Assembly: GCF_014189535.1 (NCBI RefSeq)
Contig: NZ_CP050308.1
Location: forward strand, 1,426,001-1,490,000
Length of the DNA: 64,000 bases
DNA from: Rhizobium lusitanum
GTDB lineage: Bacteria > Pseudomonadota > Alphaproteobacteria > Rhizobiales > Rhizobiaceae
Direction of reading: 5' to 3'
Part shown: positions 54,501 to 61,706 of the stretch, in pieces
How positions within the stretch are numbered: position 1 is the stretch's first letter
Layout: every line of letters begins with the position of its first letter
Made by a program: the position numbers and the translations under genes
Notes under the pieces: generated by a model
The model's database searches: none
What the model was told of the DNA's origin: nothing
Seen by the model: the letters and a program-made list of their open reading frames with translations, nothing else

Positions 54501-57227
54501 ATGGCGTTAAGCGCATTACAGATTTGGCGCGATGGCCCTCCCGGCGCGCCATACCAGCCGCCTAAATCGGACATTCGGGAATACTTTCTTTGGCTTGAAA
54601 GTCAGATCGGCAGCGGCAGCGGCGGCGGATACGACTATAGTGCCGATATTGCTGCACTCGACGCCGAATTGTCGGCCCACGCAGCCAACGACAACAATCC
54701 CCACCATGTGACCAAAGCACAGCTTGGCCTTGGCAACGTCGACAACACCTCTGATGCCGACAAACCAGTTTCAAACGCCACGAATGCTCTGGTCGGTACG
54801 GCTGGGGATATCATCAACGCTCGCCCCGGCGATATGCCGCAGCATTTCGTTGATACGCTGGCCGGTGGTGTTCCATATTTGCTCGCGCCACTCGCTACCG
54901 GCGAGCAGAAGTATGACGAGAACGGCCGCGTTCTCCGGCTATCTGGCGCCGCCGTCGTCGGCACGCGGACGCTCTATTCGCTCGAGCCTGCCAAGACATA
55001 TCTTGTCGAGTTCGTCGTGCAGCGCCGCTCGAACTCCTCCGATCCATCCAACGACGCCGTGCGTTGTGCTCTCGCATGGTATGATCAAGGCGCGAACCAT
55101 AGCGGCACGCCTCAGACCGTTATTCAGAACATCACTATGCTGAACGTAGGTTCTGGCCGCACGCTGGTGTCAGCGACAGTCTCGCGCGCAGCCGGCACAG
55201 GCATCGACATCGTCTCGCCGGCTGATGCGCGCTACGTTCGTCCGTATGTTCAGACCTATGGCACGAGCCCGGTCACCGACATCGAGATCATCCGCTGGGA
55301 GGATATCACTCATGCGATGACCTATGCTCCGGATGTCGACGCTCTTGAGGCTCGCATTGCCGCGCAGGAGGCTATCGACGCGGATTCCCGCTTGGATACG
55401 CTGGAAAGCCAGGTTACCGCACCTGACGCGGTACGGTTCAAGACCGTTGCAGATCTGGCGGCCGCCAACGTCCCCGAATCTGCTGATGTCGTGGAACTAC
55501 TCGGTTATTATGAGGCTGGAGACGGCGGCGCGGTTCAATGCCGGCGTATGGCAGCTATCGAGGCTGTACAGCCGGGAGAACACCCCTCCAACAGCGGCAG
55601 CAAGCGTTGGGGACTTGTAGGCTCGCGTCTATCGGCGCTGGTGTTCGGGGTGAAAGGAGATGGCATCACGGATGACTCTGCGGCCATGCTGGTGTCGCTC
55701 AACTGGTTTGCGAGCGCTTCCAATCTGGCCCTCATTTATCCAGGCAATCGCAGTTATCGCATGGCCTCGGGAATTCTTCGCGATTTCAGCGGACTTCCTT
55801 CCGTCGGCAGCCTGACGTTTGAAGGGTCCATCAAGCCGGATGCAGGCATCGGCAGAGCACTCACCATCCGAAACGCCCGTGGCGGCAAGTTCACTTGCAA
55901 GGTAAGCGGCGGCGGTCAGACGGCAGACTATTCGGTGGCTAACCCTGTTGGTGGCGACGAAGCGTTTGCCTTCGTTAACGTATACGCATCGCGTCTCGAA
56001 AACATCGAAGGAAGCAACTATCAAGGGCGCCTTTTGCGCATCACTAGCGATATCGCCAATATCGGACCCGATGGCTTTAAGACGCAGTGGGTTGATATCG
56101 GCAAAATTTACTTCAATTCGACGGCGGCCATTACGGATGTCGAAGCTACACGTATGGCCCAGGGTGTCGGGCAGGCGTTCTTTATCGACAGCGGCACCAA
56201 TGCGTTCGGCACAATCACCCGTGTCTTCGGCATGTGGGACCTCTACGGCCCGGTGATCGAGAACACATCGGACGTCACCTTCTTTGACATTGAATCCGGC
56301 TGGCGCGGAAACAGCGGCATGGAGCTCCGCGGCGTAATATCTTTCTGGGGCGGCAAGCTCAAGCTTGGATCTGAGAAGGGGGTAGGGTCGCCAGACCTGC
56401 TCAGAATTATACCGAGCACAGTAACTACAGGCACGGCCGTGGCTAGGGCACCGCAGAATATTGAGATCGAGCATATCTTTGCCGTTGGTGGCACAAACAA
56501 TGTTGTTATCACGGACGTTGGAACCGTAGCCGGACAGGGGATTGTGATCCACAGTCTGAACAGCCGCACATCGGTCACAGCTGGTCTCGTGCTGAACAAC
56601 GTTCGAAAATGTAAGATCGGCTATGAATCTTATGCGGATGGTATCGCCCTAATCACGACCGGTTCAACTCAGAGAGTTGACTTCCTACGCTTCAGTTCTG
56701 ACGCGAGTAAGTTGCAGACCATGCTTATCGGCACGGGGGCTGCAGGAATTAATTTCTTCGGCGGTGGTGCCTACAACGGCAATGTCAACGCTGTTGCGGC
56801 TACGGCGCTATGCGAGATCAATACTACGGGTCGAATTAACTTCTTCGGCTTTGAGTTTTCTTCGGCCAACGTGGATTACCTGCTTAAATTGGTAGCCAGT
56901 AGCGGCGTCCGCCTATTTGGGGGGCAAGTAACAGCCTCTGGGAGCTCTGCTGTCATGAGCGGGCAGCCTAGCAGAGCAAACAATGTCGTGGGCCTGACAA
57001 CAGCTGCACGCGGACAAGTATCCGTAGCGGCGGGCGCGACCTCAGTAACAATACCGCACGGGCTTTATAAAATACCGGCGTGGTGGGATGCCAAGGGCAA
57101 TACGGCTGAGGCGGCTAATCCAAGGGTCACCGCCGATGCCACGAACCTTACTGTAACCTTCCCTGCACCGCTGGTAGCGATTGCGCTTGTCGTGTGGAAA
57201 GGCGAGGCTGACTTCGCAGGAACTTGA
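54501..57227 (+). CDS. Phage tailspike-like protein with pectate-lyase-type beta helix
   Basis: 908 residues from ATG 54501 (GGAG upstream). The N-terminal part contains a tail-fibre segment (HHVTKAQLGLGNVDNTSDADKPVSNAT, as in many phage fibres). A beta-sandwich-like part and a short coiled coil (DALEARIAAQEAIDADSRLDTLESQ) follow. From about residue 370 a pectate-lyase-like beta helix begins with the typical FGVKGDGITDDSAAM. The C-terminal 70 residues are a separate small beta domain. Such proteins bind and often cut capsular or O-antigen sugars. It is the only tail-related gene in the island, implying the satellite may change the host range of borrowed tails. Confidence 0.85.
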   Translation: MALSALQIWRDGPPGAPYQPPKSDIREYFLWLESQIGSGSGGGYDYSADIAALDAELSAHAANDNNPHHVTKAQLGLGNVDNTSDADKPVSNATNALVGTAGDIINARPGDMPQHFVDTLAGGVPYLLAPLATGEQKYDENGRVLRLSGAAVVGTRTLYSLEPAKTYLVEFVVQRRSNSSDPSNDAVRCALAWYDQGANHSGTPQTVIQNITMLNVGSGRTLVSATVSRAAGTGIDIVSPADARYVRPYVQTYGTSPVTDIEIIRWEDITHAMTYAPDVDALEARIAAQEAIDADSRLDTLESQVTAPDAVRFKTVADLAAANVPESADVVELLGYYEAGDGGAVQCRRMAAIEAVQPGEHPSNSGSKRWGLVGSRLSALVFGVKGDGITDDSAAMLVSLNWFASASNLALIYPGNRSYRMASGILRDFSGLPSVGSLTFEGSIKPDAGIGRALTIRNARGGKFTCKVSGGGQTADYSVANPVGGDEAFAFVNVYASRLENIEGSNYQGRLLRITSDIANIGPDGFKTQWVDIGKIYFNSTAAITDVEATRMAQGVGQAFFIDSGTNAFGTITRVFGMWDLYGPVIENTSDVTFFDIESGWRGNSGMELRGVISFWGGKLKLGSEKGVGSPDLLRIIPSTVTTGTAVARAPQNIEIEHIFAVGGTNNVVITDVGTVAGQGIVIHSLNSRTSVTAGLVLNNVRKCKIGYESYADGIALITTGSTQRVDFLRFSSDASKLQTMLIGTGAAGINFFGGGAYNGNVNAVAATALCEINTTGRINFFGFEFSSANVDYLLKLVASSGVRLFGGQVTASGSSAVMSGQPSRANNVVGLTTAARGQVSVAAGATSVTIPHGLYKIPAWWDAKGNTAEAANPRVTADATNLTVTFPAPLVAIALVVWKGEADFAGT

Positions 57228-57245
57228 TATCAAAGGAGTATGTTA

Positions 57246-57446
57246 ATGACGACCGAACAGACAACAGAAATCGCGCCGGAAGAACAGTTGCTCGATGCCG
57301 CAAAAGCTATCCTCGCCTATCCCGGTATGGCGGAGTTTATCAGCAAGGGAGACGAACTTGCGGCCTATGGCATCATGACTGATGCCCTTGCCAAGCTGCA
57401 AGCCGGCGTCGCTGCTATCGAGGCGCAATCCAGCACCTCTACTTGA
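57246..57446 (+). CDS. Small protein after the tailspike
   Basis: 66 residues, helical (EQLLDAAKAILAYPGMAEFISKGDELAAYGIMTDALAKLQAGVAAIEAQ). AAAGGAG is 7 bases before ATG 57246; the ATG at 57240 would be too close to it. It may be a tail-fibre chaperone or assembly protein, by position only. Confidence 0.6.
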   Translation: MTTEQTTEIAPEEQLLDAAKAILAYPGMAEFISKGDELAAYGIMTDALAKLQAGVAAIEAQSSTST

Positions 57447-58428
57447 CGTAGACTTCCTTAAAGTGCGCCATGATCTCGTCAACAAAAACGCGATAGACAT
57501 GGATGCCATCCGGACCCCAGACCTTCCGGGGATCCGACAGGGTCGCCACTTCATAGCTCGGGAAATAGTCTATCCTGTCCGGATGTCGGCGCTGCCAGCT
57601 TTCCGCGCACGTCCGTAGCATGGACTTCGAGAGCGTGTTTGCGACGACAACATCGCGCTGCGTAAATGTCGCGCTCATCCTGACCGGTGAAACCGTGACG
57701 ATGATCTTCACATTCGGGTTTTTCTCGACCAGCAGATCGTAGATCTCGTCGAGGTTCTGCATGTTCTCCTCATAGGAGAGAACCCGGAAATTGAAACGAT
57801 CACTGTCAGTGATGAGCTGCGTTCTCTGATCGGAACTGCCGAAGATCGGCGCGAAATTGATATAGCGGCCGGCCTCGCGATCGTACCAGCATTCGATCAG
57901 GCCGAGGGTGATCGTGACAACGTCAGCTTCGAAAGCTCGGGCGAAGTATGATGTCAGCCATTGCCGCGCAGCCTTGACGAATTCCAGGCTCGTCGGCTCG
58001 AGGATCGGGTGGGAGTAGAAGTCGACGTATTTCCCGTTGCTGGTCTTTGAGAAGGCCAGTTCATCCGGGAGATCGATCAGTCCCGCCGCATTCTCCAGCT
58101 CGTGCAGGATGGAAAAGGTGTTGTAGCGGTTGAGGTAATCCGATTTCCCCTTGATCGCCAGATCCGTTTCGTCGGCAAGCGACGTCACGTTGAAGCCGGT
58201 ATCGTGCAGTGCTTTCTCGACATTTCGGGCGAAGCACGATCCGATGGTGAAGATCTTGTCGTCTTGCTTGAGCTGATGATTGGCATTGACCAGCGGCTTG
58301 ATCGTTCCGGCCTTCATGCGCTCTACGGCATTTTCCGGCTTCGGATCGTTCTTCGAGTACCAGCGTGAAAACAGGTTTGATCGTAGGTTTCTTTGAGCGT
58401 CGTCAAAAGCAATGTCGAAAATAGGCAT
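57439..58428 (-). CDS. GSCFA-domain protein (SGNH-like, polysaccharide-linked)
   Basis: 329 residues. The defining motif IGSCFARNVEKAL is at about residues 61-73, with the SGNH-type nucleophile Ser. Further conserved parts are DVVTITLGLIECWYDRE, IIVTVSPVRMSATF and the C-terminal DGIHVYR with Asp and His. GSCFA proteins are related to esterases/acyltransferases found in capsule and exopolysaccharide loci. It is on the opposite strand to the packaging genes and convergent with them, typical of a cargo or conversion gene expressed in the lysogenic state. Changing the cell-surface sugar is the inferred role. Confidence 0.85.
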   Translation of the reverse strand: MPIFDIAFDDAQRNLRSNLFSRWYSKNDPKPENAVERMKAGTIKPLVNANHQLKQDDKIFTIGSCFARNVEKALHDTGFNVTSLADETDLAIKGKSDYLNRYNTFSILHELENAAGLIDLPDELAFSKTSNGKYVDFYSHPILEPTSLEFVKAARQWLTSYFARAFEADVVTITLGLIECWYDREAGRYINFAPIFGSSDQRTQLITDSDRFNFRVLSYEENMQNLDEIYDLLVEKNPNVKIIVTVSPVRMSATFTQRDVVVANTLSKSMLRTCAESWQRRHPDRIDYFPSYEVATLSDPRKVWGPDGIHVYRVFVDEIMAHFKEVYVK

Positions 58429-58432
58429 CAGT

Positions 58433-58474
58433 TTTCCCCCAACAGGACACGAGCGTCCTCTTATGGGGGGTTGA
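58433..58474 (-). promoter_or_regulatory. Leader hairpin covering the GSCFA ribosome site
   Basis: In the minus-strand leader, CCCCCC pairs with the GGGGG of the ribosome-binding site, and AGGAC pairs with GTCCT inside around a 6-base loop. The ribosome site lies 6 bases before the ATG. The structure could restrain translation. It is a structural guess without covariation support. Confidence 0.4.
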
Positions 58475-59015
58475 TTTAGTTTTGTCTATACGCTCGCATT
58501 GGTCGATAAATTTTTCCGAACTTTTCCAGATCGTGATGAAAAAACGGCGATCAAGGCTTCCTTCAGTTGATCTCGCTTGCTCTTACAATTCGGAAATTTC
58601 TGAATTGGGTTATGGAATACCGCTTGTCCGGGTTCTCCATTAATTCCATCCCTACGAGGTCGGGGGTCTCATCATCCGGGCATGCGACGAGCATGGTTTC
58701 TGGATCAACAAGCGATCGGTTCACTTCCTAAATCGCAGCCTCGAAGCTGTCGATCTCAATGGATACAACGGCTAACTCGTCGTTCGGCGGATGAAATCTG
58801 TATCGCGCACTCTGCTACCCGCTCGCTCACGCGGGCCTTTTCTTTCCAAAGGATCATCCAATGAACCACGCGAAGTTCTTCTCGGCGGTTAACAGGCACG
58901 GATGCAGATTCCTGTATCCCCGACGATAAAGGTGTCCTCGGTGTACAGCTTTCAAAGATCGCTGGCGGATTTGGCCATGTGCAGAGCCGATGTGCTAATG
59001 AAAGGCTCAGGAAGA
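58475..59015. other. Mostly noncoding stretch with a possible decayed small gene
   Basis: About 540 bp. A short stem, CCCGC and GCGGG, with a T-rich tail lies at 58818-58845. It is followed by AAAGGA and ATG 58861, whose frame (MNHAKFFSAV...) stops after 22 codons; its opening faintly recalls phage endolysins, but nothing after it supports that. The minus-strand frame opposite has no ribosome site. The promoter of the GSCFA gene must lie near 58480-58560, which is AT-rich. Confidence 0.4.
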
Positions 59016-59225
59016 ATGACAAGACTAGATAGTGTACCCGTGGTCGGCAGCGCCGAGTTTTCTCGCCTAGCCGCCACTCACGGATGGGTGGAGGCCGAGG
59101 AAATACCGATGGAGCCGCTTGCTTTAACGGATGGAACCCAGTGGCTACGGTCTCGTGCGGGACAAAACTTCGTCCGCAGTCGAGACGGCGCCGTTGTTGC
59201 CGTGCTTAGCCGAGACCCGGCATAG
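59016..59225 (+). CDS. Small island protein
   Basis: 69 residues from ATG 59016 with AGGAAG 7 bases upstream. The sequence (LDSVPVVGSAEFSRLAATHGWVEAEEIPMEPLALTDGTQWL) is compact and mixed alpha/beta. It converges with the next gene, overlapping by 20 bp. No family was recognised. Confidence 0.5.
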   Translation: MTRLDSVPVVGSAEFSRLAATHGWVEAEEIPMEPLALTDGTQWLRSRAGQNFVRSRDGAVVAVLSRDPA

Positions 59226-59490
59226 GCGTATTGACACGAATTCGGCATGGATCGCCACCAAAAATGGCGATGCCGACCGTTTGACCGGTGTGAAGCGTTA
59301 GCGGAATACGATCATCTTGAGGGTGGGGTTCGATGGCGCTATACGGGAGGCCGCTTAGGTATCCGATCGTCGAGTGCGTATTGGCGTCTGCTTCATATCT
59401 AAGTTTGTAGATCACGGGGTGTTCAACGCCATTGAGCGTCAAAACTCCTTCGCCTTCATAGTTGTGAACTATCACTCTTGTCCGCGACAT
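59206..59490 (-). CDS. Small island protein, beta-rich
   Basis: 94 residues with alternating strands (TRVIVHNYEGEGVLTLNGVEHPVIYKLRYEADANTHSTIGYLSGL). GGGAGGGA lies just before the tandem ATGs (59493 and 59490). No family was recognised. Confidence 0.5.
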   Translation of the reverse strand: MSRTRVIVHNYEGEGVLTLNGVEHPVIYKLRYEADANTHSTIGYLSGLPYSAIEPHPQDDRIPLTLHTGQTVGIAIFGGDPCRIRVNTPMPGLG

Positions 59491-59556
59491 CATTCCCTCC
59501 CGTTGTTCCCACAACTATGCGTGGAGAGCGGGAGGGAAGTCAATTCGGGTCGATAA

Positions 59557-60008
59557 CTACTCCATTACCCAGTTTCTCCACGCCTCCTCACGTCGCAGCT
59601 CCGCCTTGCCCTCTTTAGTAACCCTCCATTGTTGAGCTCTATGTGCATCCTTTCCAGCGCATCGAACCAATCCAGCCTTAGCTAGAACACCAATCGTGTG
59701 CTCGCCTGCGCCACGAATAGATTCAATCGTGGCGCACTCAGGGTGGTCAACCATATACTGCAGCGCCTTTACTTCGCGAGGATGAAGTCCCTGCCGCGGA
59801 GCGTTTTGCCGACGCTCCTCCTCTTGATATTCTAGCTGCGTCTGCTTCTCGACTTCTGCCAGACGCTCTTGCTCATCAACGTCGTTTCGCCATCGGAGAG
59901 GAAAATGACGTCATTATCGAGGACGGCCTGTATGGCGTCAACGGTCGACCGCTTCGCGTCGGCTTGTTCTTCGGTCATTGCCGATTCTGCGGTAACTTTA
60001 TTGGTCAT
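59557..60008 (-). pseudogene. Winged-helix regulator behind the XRE gene, frame broken
   Basis: ATG 60008 opens a 58-codon frame (MTNKVTAESAMTEEQADAKRS..., ending ETTLMSK...) 5 bp after the XRE stop. Near 59880 the coding signal moves to another frame (DEQERLAEVEKQTQLEYQEEERR, then LHPREVKALQYMVDHPECATIESIRGAGEHTIGVLAKAGLVRCAGKD) and runs to 59557. Joined by a one-base shift this is a 150-residue protein: an N-terminal acidic part, a coiled coil and a winged helix. The last 65 codons alone could also be a gene starting at 59754. Confidence 0.55.
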
Positions 60009-60013
60009 GTTGC

Positions 60014-60337
60014 CTAACCGCCGCTTCCAGGGCCACCGTCGCCAGATAGGAATTCCGGATATTGGATTGTCTCGGACTCGTCGGTGTCTATAGGGGAGTC
60101 TGCAGGCGAAGCAAGACGCACGCCCGGGCCGCCAGAGCCCGAGTAGGTGCCGTCAAGAAAGACGACGCCGGCGGTTTCCAGGGCACCTTGGATGGCGGAG
60201 AGCGTTCGCGGCATGATCTCTTCGCCGCGTTCAAGCCTGGATATTGTATCGACGGCGACGCCAGCTTCTTTTGCCAATTCTCTCACGCCCCAGCCGACGG
60301 CAGCTCTGGCCATTTTGCTTTGAACTGCATTCATCAT
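60014..60337 (-). CDS. XRE-family repressor of the island
   Basis: About 107 residues. The helix-turn-helix is clear: VRELAKEAGVAVDTISRLERGEEIMPRTLSAIQGALETAGVVFLDG, the pattern of Cro/C1-type phage regulators. The C-terminal tail is rich in Gly, Ser and Asp. ATG 60337 or 60334; the operator begins at the same place, so the mRNA may have almost no leader. It is a good candidate for the lysogeny repressor. Confidence 0.85.
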   Translation of the reverse strand: MMNAVQSKMARAAVGWGVRELAKEAGVAVDTISRLERGEEIMPRTLSAIQGALETAGVVFLDGTYSGSGGPGVRLASPADSPIDTDESETIQYPEFLSGDGGPGSGG

Positions 60338-60396
60338 GACAATGTACCGATTTCGTATTGACGCACCGAAAGTATGCTGGTATCGGTACATTGTCA
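60337..60396. promoter_or_regulatory. Operator pair at the XRE divergent promoter
   Basis: TGACAATGTACCGAT (60337-60351) and its exact complement (60382-60396) form a 15-bp perfect inverted repeat with a 30-base spacer. It lies between the XRE gene and the divergent gene at 60431. The size suggests two repressor dimers, one at each start. Confidence 0.7.
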
Positions 60397-60430
60397 CGAA
60401 AACAGAACGGACGCAACGGAGCGCTAGATA

Positions 60431-60856
60431 ATGGTTAAGGACGTAGTTAACGCCACGATAACAGCCGATACCCTGGCCACCCTTGCCGCAAGCCTTATCG
60501 CCAGCCGCACACTTGCCGACCACGAACACCGCGGCGACGATCGCGACATCTTCGATGCGAGAATCAACGCCCTCGAAACCGAGGCGTCATTTTATGAGGC
60601 GGGGACGCCCATCGGCGCGCTCTACCAACTATGCGTCGCGAGGGCAAAACTTGACCAGCTCGCCGGCACCTATATCTGTGCGATGGATAGCGAGGGCTCC
60701 GCCCTGGCGAACCTCGTCGAGCGCATCCTGATCAGCCAGATTCGCTTCGTCGAGAACACGGGCGGCATCACCCGCGATGCGGCCGGCTTCGGATTCTATT
60801 CAGACAGTCAATTTGACAGCCGACCGTTCGGCGAATGGCGGCAGTCGCCAATTTAG
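60431..60856 (+). CDS. Island protein of unknown function, helical
   Basis: 141 residues from ATG 60431, divergent from the repressor and controlled by the same operator region. Long amphipathic helices dominate (ARINALETEASFYEAGTPIGALYQLCVARAKLDQLAGTYI). Such genes opposite a repressor in satellites are often early or anti-repressor-responsive genes. No family was recognised. Confidence 0.6.
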   Translation: MVKDVVNATITADTLATLAASLIASRTLADHEHRGDDRDIFDARINALETEASFYEAGTPIGALYQLCVARAKLDQLAGTYICAMDSEGSALANLVERILISQIRFVENTGGITRDAAGFGFYSDSQFDSRPFGEWRQSPI

Positions 60857-60994
60857 AAGTTTTGCCCATGTACCGGCGCGGGTTTCTACCCCGTGAGCCG
60901 TAACCGGATCATGCACGTTCGAATCGTGTCATGGGCTCCAAGTCACCAAAGGCCGGCGCGAATGCTGGCCGTTCAGGCGATCGTGCTGACAGAT

Positions 60995-61174
60995 TCACTG
61001 GCTCAACCCGAAAATCAGCGCGTGGCCGATAATGCCGACAAAGATGATGAGAAATACGACAGCGATTGCGCCGATAATAGCGGCGACGCTTTTTCCAGCG
61101 CGGGCCTTTTCGGCCTTCTGTCCGGGGCTATCAGCGGAAGGCGTGAGGCTCGGTTCGTTCGAAGAATTTGGCAT
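60995..61174 (-). CDS. Small single-TM membrane protein
   Basis: 59 residues. The N-terminal half is hydrophilic (PSLTPSADSPGQKAEKARAGK) and one membrane helix follows (VAAIIGAIAVVFLIIFVGIIG) with a short tail. AAGGAG lies 8 bases before ATG 61174. It is the last gene before the tRNA; a role in exclusion or lysis is possible, but no motif decides it. Confidence 0.6.
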   Translation of the reverse strand: MPNSSNEPSLTPSADSPGQKAEKARAGKSVAAIIGAIAVVFLIIFVGIIGHALIFGLSQ

Positions 61175-61327
61175 AGCGGTTCTCCTTATTCCAAGGCTGA
61201 ACCCATTCCGTGGCCATTAGTTCCCGACTCGGTGCGACGACCCGCACTGTTCGCCGCATTCCACAGCGGCTTCCCATTACCAAGCCACCACAGGCCTGCC
61301 CGTCGGTCTCACCAGCCGGCGGGTTTT

Positions 61328-61421
61328 TCCGTGTTGCATCCGTGTTGCAAGTACTAAATTGCAACACGTTGAAAATGCTGGAAATGCGCTGTTTTCTGCC
61401 GCAACACGCAACACGTTGAAA
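61328..61421. repeat. Arm-type integrase repeats, right end
   Basis: TCCGTGTTGCA is repeated in tandem (61328-61338 and 61339-61349), sharing TGTTGCA with the left-end repeats. In reverse orientation, GCAACACGTTGAAA occurs exactly at 61361-61374 and 61408-61421, with another GCAACAC at 61401. Together they fit the P' arm of a tyrosine-integrase attachment site. Confidence 0.6.
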
Positions 61422-61460
61422 CATGCGCTCGGTTTTAAAATATACAGTGTTTTCAAGAAG

Positions 61461-61517
61461 TTAAATGGTAGCGGAGGAGGGATTTGAACCCCCGACACAA
61501 GGATTATGATTCCTCTG
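61461..61517. repeat. Attachment site attR (within intact tRNA-Met)
   Basis: The second copy of the 57-bp repeat. It covers the CCA end, T arm and anticodon region of the tRNA, so insertion kept the gene whole. Confidence 0.9.
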
Positions 61518-61542
61518 CTCTGACCAACTGAGCTACTCCGCT
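61466..61542 (-). tRNA. tRNA-Met (anticodon CAT)
   Basis: 77 bases including an encoded CCA. The acceptor stem is AGCGGAG/CTCCGCT, the D stem GCTC/GAGC, the anticodon stem GAGGA/TCCTT with loop ATCATAA (anticodon CAT after T33), and the T arm GGGGG-TTCAAAT-CCCTC. It looks like elongator tRNA-Met; the modified-C tRNA-Ile(CAT) cannot be fully excluded. It is the island's integration target. Confidence 0.93.
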
Positions 61543-61706
61543 ACGTCTGCGCATAATCATTAGCTATGCACAATGGCCAAACAAAACCGCCGTTCGAAGA
61601 ACGTTGGCTCGTCGGTTGAGCGGCTTATAAGATGCAGTTCGGCTTTGTGTCAAGCGGATGATTTGGAAAAAACAACGCTTTCCCCTGCCCCGGCCACCGC
61701 CTGCCT

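Larger units (their letters stand above)
42736..61517. mobile_element. Integrated capsid-forming phage satellite (cf-PICI-like), tRNA-Met target
   Basis: Bounded by 57-bp direct repeats (42736-42792 and 61461-61517) that copy the 3' part of a tRNA-Met gene. The content in order is: integrase, excisionase-like regulator, small early genes, RepA-type helicase, a gap with terminators, a helix-turn-helix regulator, portal, prohead protease, major capsid, a small head protein, HNH, connector, small terminase, large terminase, tailspike, GSCFA cargo, small genes, an XRE repressor, and small genes up to the tRNA. At 18.8 kb it is too small for a tailed phage of this type, and no tail tube, tape measure, baseplate or convincing lysis genes were found. 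This matches the capsid-forming satellites that make their own heads and package themselves but take tails from a helper. Whether it is still inducible cannot be judged; two regulators have frame breaks. Confidence 0.8.

Noticed and set aside
55629..56552. 307-codon minus-strand frame opposite the tailspike
   Set aside because: Antisense shadow of the tailspike gene.
58756..59022. 88-codon minus-strand frame and the 22-codon MNHAKFF frame as lysis genes
   Set aside because: The first has no ribosome site; the second has a good one but stops after 22 codons and later frames do not continue an endolysin.
61328..61421. Clustered repeats considered as a CRISPR array
   Set aside because: Only two to three short repeats per type, tandem without unique spacers, and located beside an att site; integrase arms explain them better.
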